64,000 nucleotides of DNA, from the NCBI GenBank assembly GCA_025146135.1, contig CP102255.1:2170001-2234000 (forward strand). The letters run 5' to 3'. Position numbers and translations under genes: made by a program. The notes under the pieces were generated by a model. It saw only the letters and a list, made by a program, of their open reading frames with translations, had not been told where the DNA came from and made no database searches. The DNA is from Anaerotruncus colihominis. GTDB taxonomy: Bacteria > Bacillota > Clostridia > Oscillospirales > Ruminococcaceae. This document shows positions 58,035 through 64,000 of this stretch, piece after piece. The stretch's first letter is position 1; the number at the start of each line of letters is the position of its first letter.

Positions 58035-59418
58035 CGATACCCGTCCTTTTATATGGGAGTGAACGGAACACGTCCATCAGCGAACGCGCCCGCTCCAGTT
58101 TTTCAAAATGCACGTCGCCAAGCCGGAAGTCAAGCGCCTTGAGGCACCCGGCAAGGCTTGAACCCATCCGCGCGTAGCGGTCTACATAGGCCGGCGGGCA
58201 GAACAGAGACAGATCGATCGTCTTGTCGCGCACGTACAATTCAAGCTCAAAGCGTCCGATGTCGCTGATCTCGAAAACCAGCAGCATGTGGATCGAGTGG
58301 TCGTCCGCTCCGCGTCCGTTCTCCTTATCCTCGCCGCCGTTGTGATTGATCCAGATTTCCGCGAACGACTGCATATCCTCATACTGCACCGGCACCACAA
58401 AATGAAGCAGCGGCGTAAAGTTGCACGGGGAGGATAGCAGGCTGCGGATAATGGTTTCGACCTTTTCGGAATTCACAAGCATGATCTCGTCGGTCTGTGA
58501 CTGCCGGTCGATCAGCTTTGCCAGCGTCTCGACCACCGAGCGGCTGTGCTCCGGGCGGCCGGAAAAGCTCTGCTCAATGTAGCGCAAAAACTGCGTGCGC
58601 GCCTGTTCCCCATGGAGCTGCGAAAGCAGCCGCGCCGTCGCCTCGTGGAAAAACAACTCGTTATCGTTAAAGCGCGAGAGATTATAGGTGGCAATGGACA
58701 GCACCTTGGCCAGCTTCGGCGAAAACAGAATACTGTTTTCAACCTCCTTGAACAGAGAAAGCATATCTCTTTTCAAATCGTCAAAGTTCTGCGCGGCGTC
58801 CGGCGCACGAAAACGCGCCGCCAGCGACGCCAGCCGCGCGGAGAGCGCCTTGCTGCTGTCGAGACTGTCCGAGAGAAACTCCAGGCTGTTCGCGACGGAA
58901 TGCAGCATTGGTTCACGCATGGAATAACTGTTAAACGCCTTGAGAAAATAAACGGTCGCCTGACGCAGCCCCTCCTGTTTTGGATTTTGTGAGAGCAGCT
59001 CGCGCAGAAAATCGAACATCTCGCCCTTAAACGAGGTAGAGGCGTTCTCCTGGCGCATCATCTCGTCGGCAATGTCCTCCGGCGCGACCATCAACTGATC
59101 GAAAAGCTGCTGAATCTCTTGTGTCAACGGCTTGTTGTTGACCGGCAACAGCTTAATGAGTTCCTGGAGCAGATAGATGTTTTTCAACGAGCTGGCCGCG
59201 ACAGACGGATCCTTGAGCAGGTTTAAAAGCAGCGCCGAGGTTTCCTCCTGCTGGTTTAGCCCCGTGTTCTGCCGTAAAATCCCCTCCTGGCCGGCGGGCT
59301 TTGTCACGCGCGTGATATTGTGCAGGTCAAACGGCTGTGTAGCTTCCAGCGCCTTCTGTGCGTCGGGCGCCTGCGATTTATTGACCAGCGGTGTTGTGAT
59401 CCTTAAAATATCCGCCAT
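58021..59418 (-). CDS. FliK-like protein (YlqG type)
   Basis: 465 residues. The first 350 are helical and hydrophilic (repeated Leu-rich helices such as NIYLLQELIKLLP). The C-terminus (about 340-460) has the hallmarks of the FliK C-terminal domain: LLVFEISDIGRFELELYVRD followed by SSLAGCLKALDFRLGDVHF. ATG at 59418 is chosen (MADILRITTP with AGAAGG); the longer frame to 59490 begins in promoter DNA. Coupled to fhlB. Unlike the fliK at 21905, its C domain lacks the LKPDGLGEI motif. Function unproven. Confidence 0.7.
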   Translation of the reverse strand: MADILRITTPLVNKSQAPDAQKALEATQPFDLHNITRVTKPAGQEGILRQNTGLNQQEETSALLLNLLKDPSVAASSLKNIYLLQELIKLLPVNNKPLTQEIQQLFDQLMVAPEDIADEMMRQENASTSFKGEMFDFLRELLSQNPKQEGLRQATVYFLKAFNSYSMREPMLHSVANSLEFLSDSLDSSKALSARLASLAARFRAPDAAQNFDDLKRDMLSLFKEVENSILFSPKLAKVLSIATYNLSRFNDNELFFHEATARLLSQLHGEQARTQFLRYIEQSFSGRPEHSRSVVETLAKLIDRQSQTDEIMLVNSEKVETIIRSLLSSPCNFTPLLHFVVPVQYEDMQSFAEIWINHNGGEDKENGRGADDHSIHMLLVFEISDIGRFELELYVRDKTIDLSLFCPPAYVDRYARMGSSLAGCLKALDFRLGDVHFEKLERARSLMDVFRSLPYKRTGIDVQI

Positions 59419-59495
59419 TTTCCTTCTCCTACCTGGACTGGCCAAACCAAAGGTATTTCCTACTTTGGATCGCTGGCACAATCTTTTCAATATAA

Positions 59496-59522
59496 TTATC
59501 GTTCAAAGTTTCAATAACACAA
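59496..59522 (-). promoter_or_regulatory. Candidate sigma-28 promoter for the FliK-like/fhlB/pilZ/ftsA-like operon
   Basis: Minus strand TTGTGTTA, 11 bases, AACGATAA. Both boxes are looser than at cheA. The site faces away from the cheA promoter, 10 bases apart, so the two operons share a 250-base control region. Confidence 0.35.
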
Positions 59523-59532
59523 GCAATTGTTC

Positions 59533-59560
59533 TTTAGTTTTTTTCCAACCTGCCGAATAA
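59533..59560 (+). promoter_or_regulatory. Sigma-28 promoter of cheA-cheW-cheR-cheB
   Basis: TTTAGTTT, exactly 11 bases, GCCGAATAA. The -35 box is identical to that of flgM. The leader to cheA is about 105 bases long and has no other gene. Confidence 0.65.
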
Positions 59561-59672
59561 TAAAGAATAGAGTTATAATATTTTACCGGCGGACGCCTCA
59601 TAAACAGGGGGAATTACCGCTTGTATGCGGCGCCAGGCTCTAATTTATTCTTTAGGATAGCAGGTGAATTCT

Positions 59673-61745
59673 ATGGCGATTGATCCAAGTATGGAACCCA
59701 TGTTGGATGTTTTTATCTATGAAACAACCACGCTGCTCGATCAGCTTGACGAAATTCTTCTCGATGCGGAGAAGTCCAAAAGCTTCAGCGAAGATAACAT
59801 CAACGAAATTTTCCGCATCATGCATACGATCAAAGGCTCCGCCGCGATGATGGATCTCAATGGCATCTCCACGCTGGCGCATTCCGTCGAGGATGTTTTT
59901 TTCATCATCCGTGAGGATCCCGCCCGGATGGCCAGCATCAGTGAAGCCATTTTTGATCTTGTTTTCCAGGCGTCCGATTTTTTAAAGGACGAGGTCGAAT
60001 GCGTTCAGAATACTCATGAAGCCAATAAGGACCCCAGCGCCATCATCGCCGAGCTGGAAAAAATGGCGGCGATTATGAAGGGGGAAGCGCCCGCTCCGAC
60101 CGCTGCGGGCGTCCCGGCTGCATCCGCAGCCGCCGAAGCAGCGCCGGCGGCCCAGGCGCCCGCCGCTGAGCAGGCCGGCGAAATCTGCCGCATCCGGATC
60201 TTTTTTGACGATGACTGCCAGATGGAAAACATCCGCGCATTCATGCTGGTTTCCCAGCTTAAGGATCTGTGCGCCGATCTGACAACCATCCCGGCCAATC
60301 CTGAAAACGACGCCTCCTGCTGTACTGAGATTATCAAAAACGGCTTCGAGATGATCTTTAAGCCGCTTGTTCCAATGTCCGAAATTTTCCAGGTCATTGA
60401 AAGCTCCGTAAACGTTAAAAATTATACGGTGCTGCACGACGAGCCTGAGCCGCAGTCCCCGGCGCCCGCAGCCGCGGCGAAGCCGGCAGCCGCGCCCGCG
60501 AAGCCGGCGGTTTCTGCTTCGAGCGCGCCCAAGCCGTCCGATGCGCTGCCCAAAACAAAGCAGAGCCTTGTCAGCGTTAATCAGGCCAAGCTCGACCAGT
60601 TGATGGATCTTGTCGGCGAGCTGGTCACAACAGAGTCGATGGTCGTCAGCAATCCTGACCTGAAGGGGCTGCGTCTGGACAATTTTAACAAATCGACGCG
60701 CGAGCTGCACAAGCTCACCGACGAATTACAGGATGTCGTCATGTCCATCCGTATGGTGCCGCTTTCCGGCGTGTTTCAGAAGATGAACCGCATTGTGCGC
60801 GACATGAGCAAAAAGCTGGATAAACAGGTCGAGCTTGTCACTGAGGGCGGCGACACGGAGGTTGACAAGACCATCAACGAGGCCATCGGCGATCCGTTTA
60901 TGCATATGATCCGCAATTCAATGGATCACGGCATCGAGCCGATCGAGGAACGCCGCGCCAAGGGCAAGCCGGACATTGGGCGCATCACGATGATCGCCAA
61001 AAACATCGGCAGCGAAATCGTCATCACCATCGCGGACGACGGCGCCGGGCTCAACCCGGAGGTGCTTTTGCGCAAGGCGCGTGAAAACGGCCTGCTGACC
61101 AAGCCCGAATCCGAATACACCGAAAAGGAAATTTTTGGTCTGATTATGCTGCCGGGCTTTTCTACCAATAAGGAAGTCACCGAATTTTCCGGGCGCGGCG
61201 TCGGTATGGACGTTGTGCGCAAAAATATTGAAAAGGTCGGCGGCACGCTTTCCATCGACAGCGAGCGCGACAAAGGCACCACCTTCATCATCAAGATTCC
61301 GCTCACGCTGGCAATCGTGGATGGTATGGAGCTTGAGATTGGCAGCACCATCTACACCCTGCCGATCGCCTCTATTACGCAGTCGTTCAAGATCTATGAC
61401 AACAGCCAGATCCTGCACAATACCGACGGTACGGAAATGATTATGCTGCGCGGCGAATGCTTCCCATTGATCCGCCTGCACCGCCTGTTCGATGTCGAAA
61501 CGCAAATCACCGAATTGGGCGACGGAATCGTCATTCTGATCGAAAACGGTACAAGCGCCGCGTGTCTGTTTGCCGACAAGCTGCTTGGAGAACAGCAGGT
61601 CGTTGTCAAGCCGTTCCCGACTTTTCTCAATAAATATGCGATCAAGCAAATCGGCCTTTCCGGCTGCACCATTCTCGGAGATGGAAGCATCAGCCTCATT
61701 TTGGATGCAAACGCCCTGCTCAACCTGAATAAGGAAAGGAGATAA
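59673..61745 (+). CDS. cheA: Chemotaxis histidine kinase CheA
   Basis: Central kinase that phosphorylates CheY and CheB. In order: HPt domain with the phospho-His in FRIMHTIKGSAAMM (His51 from the chosen ATG), an Ala/Pro-rich linker, P2 domain, a second Ala/Pro linker, dimerisation helices, ATPase domain with N box (HMIRNSMDHGIEP), G1 (DDGAGLN) and G2 (GRGVGMDVV), and the CheW-like regulatory domain. ATG at 59673 has AGGTG six bases upstream; GTG at 59664 is possible. About 690 residues. First gene of a sigma-28 operon, 3 bases before cheW. Confidence 0.96.
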   Translation: MAIDPSMEPMLDVFIYETTTLLDQLDEILLDAEKSKSFSEDNINEIFRIMHTIKGSAAMMDLNGISTLAHSVEDVFFIIREDPARMASISEAIFDLVFQASDFLKDEVECVQNTHEANKDPSAIIAELEKMAAIMKGEAPAPTAAGVPAASAAAEAAPAAQAPAAEQAGEICRIRIFFDDDCQMENIRAFMLVSQLKDLCADLTTIPANPENDASCCTEIIKNGFEMIFKPLVPMSEIFQVIESSVNVKNYTVLHDEPEPQSPAPAAAAKPAAAPAKPAVSASSAPKPSDALPKTKQSLVSVNQAKLDQLMDLVGELVTTESMVVSNPDLKGLRLDNFNKSTRELHKLTDELQDVVMSIRMVPLSGVFQKMNRIVRDMSKKLDKQVELVTEGGDTEVDKTINEAIGDPFMHMIRNSMDHGIEPIEERRAKGKPDIGRITMIAKNIGSEIVITIADDGAGLNPEVLLRKARENGLLTKPESEYTEKEIFGLIMLPGFSTNKEVTEFSGRGVGMDVVRKNIEKVGGTLSIDSERDKGTTFIIKIPLTLAIVDGMELEIGSTIYTLPIASITQSFKIYDNSQILHNTDGTEMIMLRGECFPLIRLHRLFDVETQITELGDGIVILIENGTSAACLFADKLLGEQQVVVKPFPTFLNKYAIKQIGLSGCTILGDGSISLILDANALLNLNKERR

Positions 61746-61748
61746 GCC

Positions 61749-62234
61749 ATGAGTACAGCAAATGCAGCCATAGAAACGGTCGCCGGCACGGCATTGGATG
61801 AACTGAGCAACCGTAGCCTGACCTTTTTGATTGGCGACGTTGTTTATGGAATAGAGCTTTCACATGTGATTGAAATCATCAGTATTCAACCAATCACGCC
61901 GGTTCCCGCCCTGCCGGCCTATATCAAGGGTATTATCAATCTGCGCGGCAAGGTCGTGCCGGTGATCGACGTTCGCCTGAAATTCAACCAGGAGGAGCGC
62001 GCGTATGACGAAAAGACCTGCATCATTGTCACTATGATCCATGACATGCATGTAGGACTGATCGTGGACAGGGTTGCGGAGGTTTTGGACATCGCCCCTG
62101 AGAACAGCACGCCTCCGCCGGAATTGGGCTTGAATGCGACTGACAAATATCTAACCTCTATCGCCAAGGTTGGAAACCGCATCATCATGAATATCGACTG
62201 TCAAAAGTTTTTTATGGCCGACCTGAACTATTGA
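61749..62234 (+). CDS. cheW: Chemotaxis coupling protein CheW
   Basis: Scaffold linking CheA and chemoreceptors, 161 residues. FLIGDVVYGIELSHVIEII, PAYIKGIINLRGKVVPVID and the GLIVDRVAEVLDI strand are the family pattern. It has no receiver domain, so it is not CheV. AAAGGAGAT precedes the ATG. Confidence 0.95.
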   Translation: MSTANAAIETVAGTALDELSNRSLTFLIGDVVYGIELSHVIEIISIQPITPVPALPAYIKGIINLRGKVVPVIDVRLKFNQEERAYDEKTCIIVTMIHDMHVGLIVDRVAEVLDIAPENSTPPPELGLNATDKYLTSIAKVGNRIIMNIDCQKFFMADLNY

Positions 62235-62274
62235 CAGCTCGTCTTTGAAATCAACAGATTGGAGCCATTAACAC

Positions 62275-63114
62275 ATGAACTTGGATCAGACGCAAGCCGG
62301 CCTTATCCGCATGACAGACGACGAATTTGTCAAACTAACCAGCTTTGTCAAAAAAAAATACGGGATCGACCTCACTAAAAAGCGGACATTGATCGAAGGG
62401 CGTCTCACAAACGAGTTGCGCCACCGTGGTCTGAACCATTTCAGCGACTACTTTGCTATTCTGTTTCGCGATGAATCCGGTGCTGAGATGGTCACGCTTC
62501 TCAATAAGCTGACCACCAATCTCTCCTATTTCATGCGTGAAAAGGAACACTTTGATTATTTGCGTACACAGGTCCTCCCTTATTTCGAAAAGACACGCAG
62601 CCGTGAGCTGCGTATTTGGAGCGCGGGCTGTTCAACCGGGCAGGAGCCTTACAATACCGCCATGGTGCTTGATGAATACTTCGGAGCGCGCAAAAAAAAT
62701 TGGGACACACGAATCCTCGCGACCGATATCTCAATGAATGTGCTTACAAAGGCAAAAGCAGGCATCTACAATGTCGAGGATCTGAAAGATGTTCCATCGC
62801 AGTGGGTATCGAAATATTTCAAGCGGCTGCCCAATGGACAGTATCAGGTTTGTGATCAAATCCGCGCTGAGGTCATTTTCCGTCCGCTCAACCTGATGGA
62901 ACCGTTTCCATTCCGCAAGCCGATGGATTTAATTTTTTGCCGCAATGTTATGATCTATTTTGACGCGCCTACCAAACAGCAGCTCGTTCAAAAGTTTTAT
63001 AACTGTACGGCAAAGGGCGGCTATCTGTTTATTGGCCATTCGGAAAGTATCAGCAGCGGGCCGTCGTCCTCTTACGCGTATATTCAGCCTGCAATTTATC
63101 AACGGAAAGGATGA
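62275..63114 (+). CDS. cheR: Chemotaxis methyltransferase CheR
   Basis: Methylates chemoreceptor glutamates with S-adenosylmethionine. 279 residues with N-terminal helical CheR_N (FVKKKYGIDLTKKRTLIEGR), TTNLSYFMREKEHFDYL (the family TNxTxFFR region), SAM-binding SAGCSTGQEPYN and IFCRNVMIYFDA. Ends in ATGA overlap with cheB. GGAG precedes ATG. Confidence 0.95.
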   Translation: MNLDQTQAGLIRMTDDEFVKLTSFVKKKYGIDLTKKRTLIEGRLTNELRHRGLNHFSDYFAILFRDESGAEMVTLLNKLTTNLSYFMREKEHFDYLRTQVLPYFEKTRSRELRIWSAGCSTGQEPYNTAMVLDEYFGARKKNWDTRILATDISMNVLTKAKAGIYNVEDLKDVPSQWVSKYFKRLPNGQYQVCDQIRAEVIFRPLNLMEPFPFRKPMDLIFCRNVMIYFDAPTKQQLVQKFYNCTAKGGYLFIGHSESISSGPSSSYAYIQPAIYQRKG

Positions 63115-64000
63115 CACAGGTGCCGCCCTTCGGAAAAATCAAACTCTTGATTGTCGATGATTCTCTTTTTTTCCGGAAATCACTTGAACGCGGACTATCC
63201 AAGGATTCACGGATTGAAATCATCGGTATGGCAGTCGACCCATTCGACGCCATGGAAAAAATCAAACAATTAAATCCGGATGTCGTTACGCTCGACGTTG
63301 AAATGCCCAAGCTCAACGGCATTGATTTTCTAAAAAAATTGATGCCTGTCCACCCGCTTCCGGTCGTTGTTGTCAGTTCAGCACCGGTCAGCGCACTCGA
63401 CGCGCTGGAAGCGGGCGCGGTTGATTTTGTCAAAAAGCCCGAGATCAAATCGTCACAGGACCTTAATAATTTTATTGACGACCTGATTGTCAAAATCAAG
63501 ATCGCTTCAACCGCCAAAATTCCGACGCGGCGCGTTCCAGCACGTCCAGCTGCCGCGGCATCTGTCCACACTGCCCCGGCCATGCCCGCGCTTTCGCCCG
63601 CGTCACAGCGCAGCAATACCAACACGGTTATAGCCATCGGCGCTTCGACCGGCGGGACTGAAGCTATTTTGGCCGTCATCCGCGATCTGCCCCCGACAAC
63701 ACCCGGCATTGTGATCGTACAGCACATGCCCCCTGTCTTTACAAATATGTATGCACAGAGGCTTGACCGCATCTGCCGCATGCACGTCAAGGAGGCTGAA
63801 AACAACGACCGTGTTGTGCCGGGGCAGGTCATCATCGGCGCGGGCGGTCTTCAGCTCCGTTTGGCCAAGGATGCACGCGGCTACTATGTCAAGAGCGAGG
63901 GCAGCGAAAAAGTCGGGGGGTTCTGCCCGGCTGTCGACGTGCTTTTCAACTCCGTTGCCGAGGCGGCAGGACGCAATGCGATGGGCGTTATCCTGACAGG
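63111..64000 (+). CDS. cheB: Chemotaxis methylesterase CheB (3'-truncated by window edge)
   Basis: Response-regulator methylesterase that resets chemoreceptors. The receiver domain has IVDDS and the phospho-Asp in VVTLDVEMPKLNG. After a Pro/Ala-rich linker the esterase domain shows catalytic Ser in IGASTGG and His in VQHMPPVF. The frame runs open to the last base, so the catalytic Asp region is outside. ATG at 63111 overlaps the cheR stop; GTG at 63120 with AAAGGA is an alternative. Confidence 0.95.
   Translation, partial: MTQVPPFGKIKLLIVDDSLFFRKSLERGLSKDSRIEIIGMAVDPFDAMEKIKQLNPDVVTLDVEMPKLNGIDFLKKLMPVHPLPVVVVSSAPVSALDALEAGAVDFVKKPEIKSSQDLNNFIDDLIVKIKIASTAKIPTRRVPARPAAAASVHTAPAMPALSPASQRSNTNTVIAIGASTGGTEAILAVIRDLPPTTPGIVIVQHMPPVFTNMYAQRLDRICRMHVKEAENNDRVVPGQVIIGAGGLQLRLAKDARGYYVKSEGSEKVGGFCPAVDVLFNSVAEAAGRNAMGVILT

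Noticed and set aside
59982..60710. Long antisense frame opposite cheA (and similar ones opposite the second receptor and EAL/HDOD genes)
   Set aside because: They mirror codon usage of the real genes, give Arg/Leu/His-rich products and have no recognisable domains.
1..64000. tRNA, rRNA, CRISPR, insertion sequence or prophage
   Set aside because: No cloverleaf-like RNA gene, no spaced direct repeats and no transposase, integrase or phage protein found on either strand.

Overview
The window is almost entirely a flagellar and chemotaxis gene cluster from a Gram-positive, anaerobic-type bacterium. The organism is most likely a motile member of the Clostridia, perhaps Oscillospirales/Ruminococcaceae-like; that placement is inference from gene content and moderate GC. 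There are no L- or P-ring genes (flgH, flgI), and the switch uses FliY plus CheC/CheD as in Bacillus and Clostridium. The order flgM-flgN-flgK-flgL-yviE-fliW-csrA is the classical Firmicutes order. No tRNA, rRNA, CRISPR array, transposase or phage gene was seen.

Layout: positions 1-2376 hold the 3' part of a Ca2+-type P-type ATPase (+ strand), which ends in a perfect bidirectional terminator. From about 36.2 kb back to 2.4 kb a huge minus-strand fla/che block reads: large surface protein, class B sortase, flgB, flgC, a small MotA-like protein, an AT-rich gap, then fliE-F-G-H-I-J-K, flgD, a flagellar operon protein, flgE, flbD, motA, motB, fliM, fliY, cheY, fliO-P-Q-R, flhB, flhA, fliA, two flgG-type rod/hook genes, cheC, cheD, a chemoreceptor and an FMN-binding lipoprotein. 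Upstream of it lie fliS, fliD and a FlgN/FliT-like chaperone gene, then csrA back to flgM, all on the minus strand. The plus strand carries a PilZ-like gene, a ParA/ComFB-like pair and a bacteriohemerythrin. Flagellin, a second FliD-like protein and a conserved flagellar protein of unknown role follow, then a second chemoreceptor, an EAL/HDOD protein and a minus-strand set of FliK-like, FhlB, PilZ-like and FtsA-like genes. The right edge is cheA-cheW-cheR-cheB on the plus strand.

How it works together: FliA (sigma-28) is encoded here, and promoters matching TTTAGTTT-N11-GCCGATAA or close variants stand before flgM, fliD, fliC, cheA, one chemoreceptor and the surface-protein/sortase unit. FliW-CsrA should control flagellin translation, because the fliC leader carries two exact ACANGGANGU sites, one of them over the ribosome binding site. 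FlgM-FliA, FlgN and FliS provide the usual assembly checkpoints.

Most interesting points: (1) a soluble protein that looks like the two cytoplasmic parts of MotA joined with all membrane helices removed, a candidate motor clutch; (2) a sortase B and a giant cadherin-like-repeat surface protein translationally coupled to flgB; (3) apparent one-base frameshifts in G tracts of flhB and a chemoreceptor gene, which could be phase variation, decay or assembly error; (4) an FtsA-like actin-fold protein in an operon with flagellar export genes.
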